Of a stretch of 64,000 nt of DNA, positions 20,668 to 32,662 are shown piece by piece. The stretch is from Cryphonectria parasitica EP155 (lineage: Eukaryota; Ascomycota; Sordariomycetes; Diaporthales; Cryphonectriaceae), in the NCBI RefSeq assembly GCF_011745365.1, contig NW_024468910.1:1206068-1270067 (forward strand). The letters run 5' to 3'. Position 1 is the first letter of the stretch; every line of letters starts with the position of its first letter. The notes beneath the pieces were generated by a model that was not told the origin of the DNA, did no database searches, and was given only the letters and a program-made list of their open reading frames with translations. The position numbers and the translations under genes are program-made.

Positions 20668-22610
20668 GTCCTCCTCCAGCAACTTTCTTCCAAAGTTGCA
20701 ACAAGTCCAATGATATACTAGGTCTGATCAGAGGGAGATGAAGTAAAGAAATAAAGAATTTATTGCAAACTGCCAAAGGAAATACTGCAAACCAAACCAT
20801 CCTTCTCCCATTCAATTCTTATATCTCTTCCTATTGCTTAAGCTATTATTCAAATCAATGCAGAAGTATTAGTATCCATCTTCAGTCTATTTATAATATG
20901 AGCATAATCTGAACAGATTCTAATGCTAACCTCTTCTCTGTTTCCGTCTGCTCTCAAACTCTGCTCAAGCAGCAGCAGCAGCAGCAGTTCTCTCCTGATT
21001 CTGCATCCTTACTCAACGGATCCTTTTGCAATCCGCTTCATATATATCCATCTTGATAGCATAATCAAATCCTGTTCAGTTCGGAGAACTCACTGAGAGC
21101 TTAATAGGGTTAAGGCTATAAAGCTCATTCCATAGAAGCATACGAGGCTTCTAAGGTTTATTAGAAAAACTGAGAAGCATAATATTGCTGCTTCTCAGTC
21201 TCTGATGCAATGGGGCTTCAGTAGCACGTTCAGGCCTAGCTATTTGCTGCATTAACAGATTAATTGTTGGTTCTGAACCGATAGATGTTTCTCGAGGTGA
21301 AGAGGAGTAAGGATCGGTAGGAGTTCCGGATGGAAATCGACTTAACTCTAAGCTAATACTATATCCTCTTGATGAATGCAAGATCAGGCTAGCTGGAGCT
21401 ATGCTCTCTCGGAACTATTGTTTTAACGGAACTAGGCTGGATGCTCTACTTGCTCTGAAATCCTTCAGAGCAAAGGCTGATATGTTTCTTCTCATTCTAT
21501 CGAGATTGCTTTCAATAAACAGTTCAGGCAAATCTGCAACTCCTTCTATAAAGAAAGTAATATTCAGCTTATAGATTATATTCAATATTCTATTAGCTTC
21601 TACTTATACAGCCTTATATTCTTGAAGTGAAGCATTTCTTCTTAATAGCTAATTAGGATATTATATATAGTTGCTGTATCTCAGCTTATAGGAAAAGGCT
21701 TAGCAATACAAGCTTATTATAGCTATTTCCGCATTCTATTCTTTCACATTTTGTACAATCTCTCTATAGTTAAGATAGAAAGCTTGCTTCCAGTCTGAAT
21801 AGCTACTAGATGATTAGTAGAAATCAGTAGATTTCAGGATTTGAAGGCGAAATAGTTTGATTGTATAAAGCAGAGCTGCATTCGAATCATTATTTAGCAG
21901 CGTAGTTGGAATATTCTCGAAATCCCAATCCCAAATAGCTCTAGCACTTCTGAGCTAACTGTTCAGATAGTGCTTGCTTGCATAAGCTAGTAGGATATTG
22001 CTGGATTTGTGCATAGCAATATAAAATCCTTTTTCAGTTTTTATATCGAGCTAAGATAGAGTATAAGCTGAAGTTGCTGTATTAACTGAGAGGAGAATTC
22101 ATAAGCGCTTCTATCTAGCTTTATATCTAAGCAGATCCTGCTTATTAAGAATATTAGAAGAGCTAGATAAATAAGCTATCAACGGAATACAAAGGCATTT
22201 CATTAAGAATATATCTTATTAATTATACTGAGTATAATAACGAAAAGCAGCTACAGCATGCTGCAGATTAATATCTTGAGAAACTTCTGCATCTAAGAAT
22301 TCAATCAGATTATAAATATCGAGAAGATATCTGAAAGGATTAGTACCGAAGATCGTAAGCAAGTATGACTTGCAAGGGAATAACTCTGAAAAGTACTTCT
22401 CAATGAGTTCTGCTACCAGATGATTTTCTTCATTCCTTAAACTGAAGTAGGGCGGATGATTCTTGATTATTTCAGTTGAGTATAGTGCTCTGGGAAAGAT
22501 AGTCTGAAAGCAGTAGGCCTTGATTATCCAGTTTCCTCAGCTATGCTGGATAGGTGAGAACAGAGAGTACTTGAATTCGGCTATTGCTGCTGAGTTGAAA
22601 GGAAAGTGAA
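20668..22610 (-). pseudogene. Family C sense ORF 2, unrecognised
   Basis: One minus-strand frame continues from about 22,600 to about 20,740 with only RIP-type stops. It would encode around 600 residues. The N-terminal half is mixed helical (NHPPYFSLRNEENHLVAEL, EKYFSELFPCKSYLLTIF, LNYREIVQNVKE). The C-terminal part from about 21,420 is Ser/Pro/Arg-rich (SRFPSGTPTDPYSSSPRE) and passes through a CAG-type microsatellite near 20,970. The 3' limit close to the LTR is not certain. It has no RT, integrase or chromodomain motif. An envelope-like or captured host gene are both possible; no transmembrane segment is evident. The coding claim rests on frame continuity. Confidence 0.5.
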
Positions 22611-23054
22611 AAGGGAAGAATAGCTTTATCGAAAGGTAAGCAATTAAGAGAGAGGTTTGTAAAGATGTAAAGTTAAGAGATTAAGAGAGTATTAACTAAA
22701 AAAGAAAGATAGAGAAGAATGCAGCTTCAGCTAGAAGATTTATTGAGAAAGGTGATGTTATATAAGCAGAGCAGTTAATAATTTGCTCTGATATTGGTAT
22801 ATAGATCTGAAGCAGCATTGATGAGAAAGAAAAAAAAAGAGTGTATATATGCTTGAGAAAGGTGATTGTAAAGAGATTGAAGAAGGAAGAAGAATAGCTG
22901 GCTGCAAGTATGAATGAAATAACTAATTTATCTTATTTAGCAACTATTCAAGTAATTTACTGCTTTCCATTTATTATAAAGCAAACAGCTTTACTCTTAG
23001 CTAGATAGAAGCTGTTTAGCAATAGACTGGATAGAAGATATAATAACTCAATTG

Positions 23055-24065
23055 AATATATTTATTATTCATTGCTATCTTATCAACCTTTAGCAATCTG
23101 TTCAATAACCTCTCTTTCAGTTCACCTTGCCTTTCAATTCGTTCTTTGCATAACAACTTCTCCTCCTATTAATCTTCTCTTATCCAGCTCTGCAATATGC
23201 TCAAGATATCTCGAATCATTACCAACGCTATTTTCTCTTTGCATATAAATACCGCTTTTCAAGAGATTAATAAGATCTGAATCTGGTTTTCTTCTTCAGT
23301 TCCTTCTTCTCAGAGCAGCAACTATTACTAGCTCAAGAATATTCATATTAACTTTCTTAATATTACAGATTTCAATATTATTAAGAGAAATCTTAGCTTG
23401 ATATATGCTTCTTGAGATATTTAAAGCAATATTATATTTTGAAATAATTTACTGCTAAGCTCTAGCTTTGCTGCTTATTTCGCAAAGCTGAATAATAAGA
23501 ATTCTATTAAACTGAATTCTATTATAGTATATAAAGCTGATTGGAAGCTCTTCAGCAAGTATCTTACTCACATCTTCTTCTGATCTGAGCAAATAAATTC
23601 TCTTCTTATTCAATCCTATAATCAGCATAATCTAGTTCCTTGCAATTACTGCTTCCATTGATATATTACTGCTTGCATGCTTATTCAGAAGCAGCAGATT
23701 AATATCAACTAGCTTTTTCTAGAATGCATCTTAATGAAAAGCTTCTTTAATAGAAAGTGCAGCAACTGCATTTATTATGCAGAGTCTGAATATAATTATA
23801 CTAAAAACTTCTCTTGTATCAAAGAGCGCAGTATATAAGTAAGATTTCTATTCTAATATTCTTAATCAGATTTGAGCATATATTAATCATTATTCTTCTT
23901 GCAGCATTAGCATTTGTTTTACTAACTCAGCTCTCAACATATAATCGAAATAGATTCTCAAATCAATTCTAATGCTAATATCAAGCATATTATTAAAGCT
24001 TAATATAAGCTTATACAGAATAAAGATATTGCATATAATCAGATCAAATAAGTTCTTCTTATACT
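23055..24065 (-). pseudogene. Family C sense ORF 1, unrecognised
   Basis: A second minus-strand frame downstream of pol, about 330 codons, is interrupted only by stops that mutated Gln, Arg or Trp codons would make. It starts around NLFDLIICNIFILYKLIL, passes through EAVIARN and IGLNKKRIYLLRSEEDVSKI, and ends after RRLIGGEVVMQRTN. It is predominantly helical with a charged second half. It lies between the antisense ORF (24,156-24,440) and sense ORF 2. No family is recognised. It may have been part of a single longer protein with ORF 2, which cannot be settled here. Confidence 0.45.
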
Positions 24066-24155
24066 AAGAAAATAATACTTATAGAATATTATAAATCTTA
24101 TAATCAACTATGATTACAATGCTTAAGAAGATTACTGCTAACTTTATCTATATAG

Positions 24156-24440
24156 ATTGGCAAGAAGAGTACTGCTTCTTCTGCTTCTAAGAAGGGAGTA
24201 TCTGGGTCTGAGCAGGCAGCTTCACAATCTGTATCTCGCAGCAAGAATAAAGGCAAGAGCAAGGCTGTAGTAGGATCTCGTATTAAGAAATGAGCTAAGT
24301 TTGTTCAGTCTCAAGATTCTTCCTCTATTTTTGATAATGATTCTTTAGCGGATGATACAGATAATATGGATCTAAATAGGATAAGAAGAGAGCTATTGAA
24401 TGATATTTACAGATATTTTGATAATAAGAATAATATATAA
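24156..24440 (+). pseudogene. Family C antisense Ser/Lys-rich ORF
   Basis: Plus-strand frame opposite to gag-pol, 94 codons then TAA, with one TGA (expected Trp or Arg). It begins IGKKSTASSASKKG, continues SRSKNKGKSKAVVGS and ends in an acidic/helical segment (DDTDNMDLNRIRRELL). A branch-point-like GCTAAC and an acceptor TATAG (24,151-24,155) lie directly upstream, so this is probably the last exon of a spliced antisense gene. The upstream exon was not found. The composition (basic Ser-rich linker, then short helix) resembles the antisense ORF of family B at 51,380-52,310. Confidence 0.5.
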
Positions 24441-24899
24441 AAGTAAGAGATCTCTATAGATTGTAGTATTTCTTCAGCGCTTTGCATTTTTCATGCATTG
24501 CATTCCAATATACTGCAATTTTTGAATAATGAAAATAGCTTTAAAGCTAGTTAATATGCTCTGTGCTGAATGCTTTGAAATTTTTAGATAGGTTTACAGT
24601 ATTCTATAGCAAGTAGTAGCAGATGATATTTCGTCTCTTCTTCTTCAGCAAAATATATGAGATGGAATAGAAAAGATAAAAAGAAAACATGTTTTGCAAA
24701 CAAAAAGGAAATATGAATAAAAAGAAATCAATCTTCTCTATAAGCTAGAAATGCTAATTTAGTTAGAATTGGTATAAATATTCTACTTCTATCTGCTTTC
24801 TCCTATTCTCATCTCTTCTTCTCTGCTGCTTATATAAAATATTCACTATTACCAACTTCATTTCCATTCTCAGCATTATCATCCGCTTCAGTTGCTAGA

Positions 24900-27800
24900 T
24901 TAATAGTCTCTGGATTAGAACTGGTTTAGCTAGATGTAGAGTTATGCTTAATAATATCTGGAATCCAGAATGTAGCGTTATTGCTTGAATCTGCTTTCTG
25001 AATTTCGAGAATATTATTATTTAGTTTCTCTTGCTAGAAAGCTTTTATCGAATCTAGCTTTTCTGCTAATAATTAGCCAGATTGAAGCTCAATATTTTCT
25101 TCTCAGAGCATAAGCATCTCGGATTCTTAAATGCTATTCATATTCTATATAAACTTTTTGAGATTAGTAGCTAAATATATGCTTTTTAGCAGAAATCCAT
25201 CTATAGTTTTGAGCTTATAAGCATATTTGTTTAGAATCTGAGTAATTAGATATAGATTCTTCTATTTATAAGAAATCTTAGCATTGTATGAGTAGCTTAT
25301 TTTCCGAATATAGTTATAAATAAGTATGAGATCTTTAATATTCAGTTAAGATTTTCATACTAGATTCTGTATTTAACTTTTAGCTGCAATCTTTTAATAG
25401 TATATCTAAATAGCTTTAATTGCTTTCTATATATTATCTTTCTTAGCTGCAATTATTCTTAATTGCATTTCAAATGCTTTCTGAGAGAATTAGTTTTTAG
25501 TTCATATAAGAACTCTCTATATTAAGATTTCAGTTTTAATTGGGATAAGCAGCTTCTAACCGAAAATCAAATAGAAAGAGCTGTATTCATATAACTAGCG
25601 GATTGTAGTTCTTTCAGCGAAGAGTGCAAGTCTCAAGTACTGCTTTCATCTCCAGAGTTAAGCATTAGCTAGCTTAGTAAGAGCACTTGCTAAGAAAAAA
25701 TAATCAGCTTCTATTTGTTCTTAAGTATAAGAATTATAACTAAAGATCTGAATAAGCAGGATTCTAAGAGCTCTGATAATCTTAGCTATCTTAGCTTTGT
25801 TTTCTAGTTCTTTATTAATAGTAATTTTGAAAGAGCATTCGAATACAAGAATAATCTCTTTCAAAATAAACTTCCTTATTTCTGCAGCTATAGCTTTCTT
25901 AAGAAGTCTTGCAAGCATATAGCTAGTTAGATTATAGCGAGCCTCTGCAAGATATCTATAACTGCTATCCTCGGCTATATATTGAATATTAATGCTGATT
26001 CTTGTAAAGAGTTGATTTGAAAGAATTAGGATTACTTCTTTCTTTTATATCTTTAAATCGAACTTTGCATACTTCTTGCAATCCGAGATAGTATTAGCTA
26101 TATCTATTCAGAGATCTCTTCAGTAATAAAGTTGCTTGATACAAGCTACTGTAGAGTCTTAATCTCGATATTCAAACTTAGTATAATATTCTCTAATGAT
26201 TTAGCAATGAAGATTAGAATTATCTACTACTTATCAGCATGAAAGTTTCGTATTAGCGCAGCGCTATAGAGCCTGATTAAGTACTTAATACTTTAATATC
26301 TCTATTATGAAGTTCTTGCAATCTCTTTTGAAGAGTTTTGATAGAATAATTCTATAGTATAAGAACTCTGTATACTGTTTTAACTATTCCGTTTACTGAA
26401 GAGTTGGATTTAGTAGTAATACTAGATTAGCTCTATCTGAGTTTATGCTATTAAGCTAAGCATTATATTAGTTCTCAATATTGCTATCTTTATTTTTCTT
26501 AGATAGTATTGAGTATAGAGATTGAGAAAGAGTATTAGCTATAGGATTCTTTGATCCGGGAATATGTTTGATAGTAAAATCAAATATTTTAATTACTGCT
26601 ACTTATCTATTCAGGAGAGCACTGAGTATATTATTCATTTCTTTATTGAGTTGATTCATTAGAATATAAGTATTGGTTTTCAGAATGAAATAGCAATTAT
26701 AGAGATGCTGCTGAAGAGACTGTAGAGTATAAAGGATAGTGCAATACTTTCTTTTTATAGCATTATACTTCTGTGTTGCAATTGTTTAGATTCTGCTAAT
26801 GAAACGTGCTAGCTTTTGTTTATTCTTTATTATCTGTATCAGTATAGCGCTTTAGCTTAACAAGCTTATATCTATCATAAGAACAATCTTCTCAGCATTA
26901 GTGCTATAATCAATTGAAATGATAACTGGATAAGATGTAAATATTCGAATAAGTATAGCAACAGCTTCTTTCTGTTCTTTCTTCTATCTTTATACAATAT
27001 CTTTCTTGAGAAGATTGTAAAGTAATTAAGCAATAATTGCAAAGTTTCAAATCCAAGCTATATAATAGATAACTAGTCTGATAAAAGAGCGAATATCTTT
27101 GATATTCTTGCATTCTATTTAAGCTAGAAGCTTTTCTATTTTCCTATTCTGAGATTATTGTTCGCTAGAACTAACAATATAATCAACTATATTGATTTTT
27201 ATTTGGTACTATTCTGACTTAAATGCTGAGATTGTAGCTCTAGCTAGCTCTGTATTTATAAGAATCTTATTAAGATTTCCGATATGCTTAGCAATGTATC
27301 TATGCATTCTGGGAAAGCTTGGAATCTCTTCATTCCTATAGGTTATTATGAGATTACAAACAGGAATATTGTTGAGGAAAGGCTAGCATATATAAGGAAT
27401 AAGATTATACAGAAGTTTGATTATTATTCTTATAAACTAAGCAATAGAGTTAATAGCACTCTGGAGTAGAGTATATATCCTGAATAAGCTTAAGAGTATT
27501 GAGAAGATTATTATATTCCTGCTATTAGAATGCAGTTGCACTTAGTTATATTCAGAAAAGAAGTTGAGCAGTAAAAGAATCTTGCATATAGCAAACTTCT
27601 CCGAGAATTCATCTGAAGCAAGCAGTATAAAAGCATTCTTGAAGCTATGCTTATTATACTTTTGAGCATTATTAATCAGATATAAGCTACTATTCTTTTT
27701 GATAATCAGAAATTAGTTGTTTTTGTATAATATATAGCTTTTCTTAATAATCTTCTGCCTGATACGTTGTTTCAGAAGCTTTATCAGCTTTAGCTTGAAA

Positions 27801-29500
27801 GCATTAGGGATTGGAATGTGCTTTGCTTGAAAGATCTTATGAAGTACAGTTCTGATTTCTTGCAAGAGAGCTACTTTCTTAATAATCTTTCCAATCTTAG
27901 TAAAGTTTTATACAAGAGCTTTGATCCTGTTTCTTAATATGTATTTGAACATTTCCTTCTCAGCTTCAGAAAACTCTTTACAGTTTTTCTCTTGCATAGC
28001 AGCTCACTGATCAGATCTTAGGCGCTGATTAGGATTCAGATTGCTGAACTTGGGTTCAATTCATTTATTATACTTGGTAGGCTTTGTGAATCGCTGAGCT
28101 TATCTCATCTCCTTAATCTTAGCAAGCTTCTACTCAATTATCCCTTTTAATACTAAATTATCAAGCTGGGAATTATTAATTAGCTTAATCTTCTTGTTTT
28201 TAAGCTTGTAAAGAATATTAATTAAGCTTAAAATATCTTTTCTTTCCTTTCTCATACAATGTAGCTGGCATAAATAGCGCTAGCTGCTGTGCATTCCATA
28301 CAAGTAAGACTCTCGGATCGCTCCTTTCTCATTCATCATAGAGCAACCCTCCTTCAACTTCCTCCTTATCAGTTCTATCATTAACTCGTTCATAACAGCT
28401 GCAATATCTCGTTCAGATATGAATATCATAGCTATATCTCCCTCTTTCAACAATATCTACTCTGGAACAACTTCTCTGCTGATAGCTCTGCATTTCTTAG
28501 AATAGCTGCTAGCACTCAGTTTTTTGATATAGTTCTGTATAAACTCTTCTCTTCAAGGAGTTTCTAACTGCTGATTGTAGTAATCAGTTATACTTCTCTA
28601 AAAGCGAAGCTTGTATGGAGAAATCCGGGAATGGAGTAATTAAAGGAAAGCTTGGTTTGCATTACAAATAGTATTTCTAATAGTATAGAATGATTTAGCA
28701 ATATTAATCTATTATCAATAATATAGAATATTATCTGTTTAGAGAAGCTGCTACAGAAAATATCGATTTCAAGAATTCTAATAAGCGCTATATCTAATCT
28801 ATTGTATATGTATAAGATAATATTCGATATTAGCATATAAGATAAGCGCATACTCGAATACAGAAAGAGAGCTATTAAGCTTATTTCAGTATCTGTATTC
28901 AGTATTGCTTATATAGATTCATTCTCTTTACCTTCTAGCTGCAGAAGGATATATGCTACCGGAGCGATGCTCCTATCTCGAATGCTGCTAAGAGCAGTTA
29001 TAAAAGCTATTATAGAAGGAAATGAGGATTTATTAAAAGCTCGAATTATATTAATAATAAGCTTGATATAGCTAGATTCAGCAATAAGAAATAAAGCTTG
29101 AACTGCAGATAATTAAGCTAATCTTGAAAGATACTCAGTAATATTCCGAGTATTGATAATCTGATTATCAATAAGCTCTTCAGATTAGAAAAGCATTGAG
29201 ATTCCGGATTTATGCTGCAATGAATTAGCTAATCCAGCAATATCTGCCTTATACAGATTCAAGCTAGTTTGATTATCAAGATTAACAACTTTTTGAGCTT
29301 TAGAGCTAACTCCTTGAAGACTGTAAATCAGACAAGCTTCCCATTCTGATAATATAACTATTATCTCCTAGCCTGAAACCTTCAATAAGTAATCTAGAAA
29401 CTAATTCAGGAGCTTGTTACTAATAGCTTAAACTATTAGCTCTTTATTCAGACTGTTGGATTGCTTATTAGATTTCTTCAGTTCAATATTTCTAAAATAT
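24900..29500 (-). pseudogene. Family C pol (RT, RNase H, integrase)
   Basis: Ty3/Gypsy polyprotein on the minus strand. The RT palm/thumb is around 27,480-27,180: RT catalytic motif PFLNNIPV (Asp pair mutated to Asn-Asn) at about 27,375, then KHIGNLNKILINTELARATI. The connection and RNase H follow (NIKDIRSFIRLVIYY near 27,100, VIISIDYSTNAEKIVLMID near 26,900). Integrase spans about 26,450-25,000, including RKFILKEIILVFECSFKI near 25,870 and EYSSFYLIFG near 25,590 (LVYGR-type motif). No chromodomain is recognised after integrase, unlike family A. Stops are abundant. The exact ends and the protease were not resolved. Confidence 0.75.
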
Positions 29501-31300
29501 ATAGGGACTTCAACAGTTCTCATACTTGCATCTCTTCCAATCTTACTATCATCATATCCAGCCTTCCCAATACAGCACTTCTTTGCTTTACCTGCATTTA
29601 TCTAAGCTTGAATAAGCTTAATATTTACAGCATTGATGCTAGAAAGCTTTGATAAGTATAGTTCAGCTTAAGCTAAAGTAAGATATAACTTCCTTACTTG
29701 AATCTTATCAGCATTGCTAAGGATCTCAATATTGTTAGTTCTATACTAATTATTGCATCTAAGAACGGAGTTAGTCTCTTTCCATAGTATCTTATTCTTA
29801 GCTATCTTAGAATTTCTATACTATTTCTCATTCTCTTGAATTAAGCTAATATATTGAAAGATTCAAGAATCCTTAATACTCTTCAGCTGCTAATTCTTAT
29901 AGAAACTGAGAATTAGACGGATTATATTGCTTTTAGGATTATCTCGAATGCATATAATCTAGCTATATAATACTAGTTTTGATCTAGAGTTCAGAAATTC
30001 CGAGCAATTGCTAAGATGCTACTCTAGCTTTGCTAATGCTAAAGTATAGTAAATGCTACAGTTTATAATAGTACGGAGTTCCATGCACTTATAAGCTTCA
30101 TAGAACTTCAATCTACAGCTGTAGCATCTGCGCAGAGTTCTATCCTTCTTCAGGATTTCATTAATCTTCGCTTGCTATACTTCAGAATACTGCTTCCTTT
30201 CATTCTCTGAACTTGTATAGATAATACTCATTTGCAAGGAATTTGTATTCCTCTGAGAAGAATTTCTTGCAGAAACAGTTTGGGAATACTTAATTAGTTA
30301 TAAGATCTTCTGTAGAGCTTTGGTTTGATTATACGAAATATTCTGCATCTATCTGAGAGTATTAATCTGCAGCTTTAAGGATTTTGCTATTGCAATTTAG
30401 TTAATGTAGAATTGCTTTATTATTGAAGCTAACTAATTATATTCTTAGTTGCTCTTTTAAGCAGATTCAGCTTTTAAGATCTGCTTAGTTAATTCAGGCT
30501 AAGCTTATTAATTACGAATTAATTATTGAAACAGTTAATAGTATAATAGCTCTATTACTTGTTTCAATGAGTTTATTAGTTAATTGGAAGCATTATGTAT
30601 CGGATGTAGAATAGGAATGAGCTATATCTGGTTAAGAATTGGTTGAGGTGAAGACATAGAAGGATTTTGGAATTGAGCTTATTAATAAAGTTGAAGATTG
30701 GTAGCACTGGAAGCAAGTTAGTCTTGAATCTCTTTCTAGAGCGCTTTACAATAAACCTTCAACAGCTTTTCCATAAGATAAGGCTACTTCTTGTTGCTAA
30801 TGCTTTCAGCAGTAATACTATGATCAGCTCAGAGATGCTTGATTCAGATTAAAGGAAGCTTCATTCATACTTCTGCTATAAGTTAATTATCTCTAATCTT
30901 AAGACGAGTAAGAGCGTTATTATAATTCACAATGAATAATCAAAGGCTAGCAATATCAGTAATGAAACGATTGTTGATAATATTCAGGCGCTTCTGCTCA
31001 GAGATATATGCCTGAAGATGATTCCAAGAGTGATAAGCAATCAACAGTTGCTTCTTCTGTTCATCCCAAGTTTTAGCGCTTATAGTAAATCTCTCTATTT
31101 CTCCGGCAATAATTGTATCTGTACAGAAGCCTTTTATGAAGTTGAGTGCTTGAATATCATTAATCCCTTTAATCTAATGCTACCAGTTGAATCGCTTCAG
31201 CTATGAGAAGACTTTCATACAAGCAAATAATATCAACCCACTACCAGCAAGCTTACTATAGAAGGGGAATCTGAAGTTCTGATCATAGTAATTGTTAGCT
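29500..31300 (-). pseudogene. Family C gag with CCHC knuckle
   Basis: The minus-strand zinc-knuckle region at about 30,130-30,085 reads CYSCRLKFYEAYKC, where the His is Tyr through a C-to-T change. The related fragment at 57,863-59,346 keeps the intact pattern CYSCRLKSHRAYEC. Upstream is a Gln/Lys-rich helical region. The N-terminal boundary near 31,300 is approximate. Confidence 0.65.
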
Positions 31301-32342
31301 AGGTGATCGGCCGAACTGAGTATCTGATTGGAAGAGCTCTCAGATGTGAAGGCTATTTTCCCTCTTGATTATCGCTTTCTCCGATATTTCTTTGCCTTTC
31401 TGGTTCGAGATCCTTGAGTTAAGAACGCTACAGCTGGAATGCTTTTCGTATCCTGCGGAAGATAATACTGTAAAGATAGAGAAGATTCAGATGCTTAAGA
31501 AAGATTCAATCTGTAAATGAAGCATATATAAGGTTTATCTTGTGATGAATAACAAGGGATTAAGTTAGCTATTCTATGCTGCACTGAGATTTTCTTTATT
31601 AATAGTTCTACTAACTAATGGAAGCATTTCTAACTAAGTATAAGGCATTGATTAAAGTTCGATATCGGATAATGTTGTTGTAATTCTCAATCTCTATTCC
31701 TTATATGCACTGATAGTTTCTTATCTTTACCTCTCTGTATTCTTCGCTTTTGGAATAATGCAACTAGCAAGCTTTTAATCCAAAGGATTAATGTAGCTAG
31801 ATGTGTTCAGATAGAGCGTGCTGATCGGATTATTACAAGGAGCACAGATCTTGTTAATCATGCTACTTTTCTCTATAGAATACTATCTACCAAAAGCATC
31901 CCACTCTGTAATTTAATCATGAATCTACATCCAATATAGTTAAACTTTCCGCTGCAGCTTGTACAGGTCTGAGCTGTATCAGCTTCTGTATAGAATTGTT
32001 GATTGATATAAGAAATGTTGGAAAAAGGAATTCGTTTCTTCGTAATATTGGCCTGCGGGCTCAATGCATTGTTTACTGGCCTACAACCAGAACTCATACC
32101 ACTCCTCCTCTGTCCATCCATCTCCTCTCTATGAGAGGTCTCAGGCATGATCCAGAGTCCAGATATGATGCACAGCCTGTTGTATAAGCGTGATAGATAA
32201 AGGAAATAGAAGAGCTCAGCAGGGAAAAAAGAGTGCGCTTGTTCATAGGATAAACTTGCTGCTCTTACTAATCCTTACGAACTGTGATGCAAACAGCCCT
32301 GAGCTACTAGCCTGAACAGCTAAATTCATACTCATCGCACTA
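31300..32342 (-). other. Family C 5' leader region
   Basis: About 1 kb between the 5' LTR and recognisable gag. An ORF of 91 codons lies at 32,148-31,873 on the minus strand (DGQRRSGMSSGCRPVNNA), with no known domain. No canonical TGG primer-binding site follows the LTR end (CTGGTTCA then ATAGTGCGATG). The segment 32,040-32,170 is less AT-biased than its surroundings. Confidence 0.4.
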
Positions 32343-32662
32343 TTGAACCAGAACTAGGGCGCTGTTGCTCTCGAAAGAAAAAGGGATAAACAGCTGCTGA
32401 AGCAATAAGCAAGGGCTCGTGCAACCCAAGCGTGCCTGTACAGATGAGGACAGCAAACTAAGGCTACACGAGCATAAGAACAGGATGAAAAACCTGTCTT
32501 AGATCTGTCCAAAGGGTTCAAAATTGAAAAGAAGAGAAAGGATGCTTCATTGTTGCTTATAGCTAAAGAATTTGAAAAGTGAGTGGTATCCTTTATATGT
32601 ATGAAGACCCTTGACTCACTGTACTCCACGTCCCACGGACTACCACCCTGGCCACCACAACA
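32343..32662 (-). repeat. Family C 5' LTR
   Basis: 320 bp, minus orientation. It differs from the 3' LTR mainly by transitions (GGCGCCGTCGCC versus GGCGCTGTTGCT). It is followed on the plus strand by GCAC and the remaining part of the copy 2 LTR, which proves the nesting. Confidence 0.92.

Larger units (their letters stand above)
20349..32662 (-). mobile_element. Family C LTR retrotransposon, 12.3 kb, complete
   Basis: Two LTRs of about 320 bp (20,349-20,667 and 32,343-32,662) in the same orientation flank 11.7 kb. The target duplication GCAC (20,345-20,348 and 32,663-32,666) falls inside the copy 2 LTR, and the LTR sequence reads through once the element is removed. The minus orientation is shown by a purine tract (GGAGGAGGAC, minus strand) directly before the LTR at 20,349-20,667 and by coding direction. 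The order from the 5' LTR is gag, RT, RNase H, integrase, then two unrecognised sense ORFs. The internal region is strongly AT-biased with many stops, while the LTRs are much less damaged. At 12.3 kb it is much longer than a typical 5-8 kb fungal Gypsy element. Confidence 0.92.

Noticed and set aside
20359..20682. ORF of about 100 codons in every family C LTR
   Set aside because: It lies wholly within the LTR, includes the TATA-like region and resembles no protein. Its recurrence follows from LTR identity.
27284..27469. Plus-strand ORF of 61 codons in family C
   Set aside because: The complementary minus frame carries the RT motif PFLNNIPV and thumb residues, so the plus ORF is a shadow.
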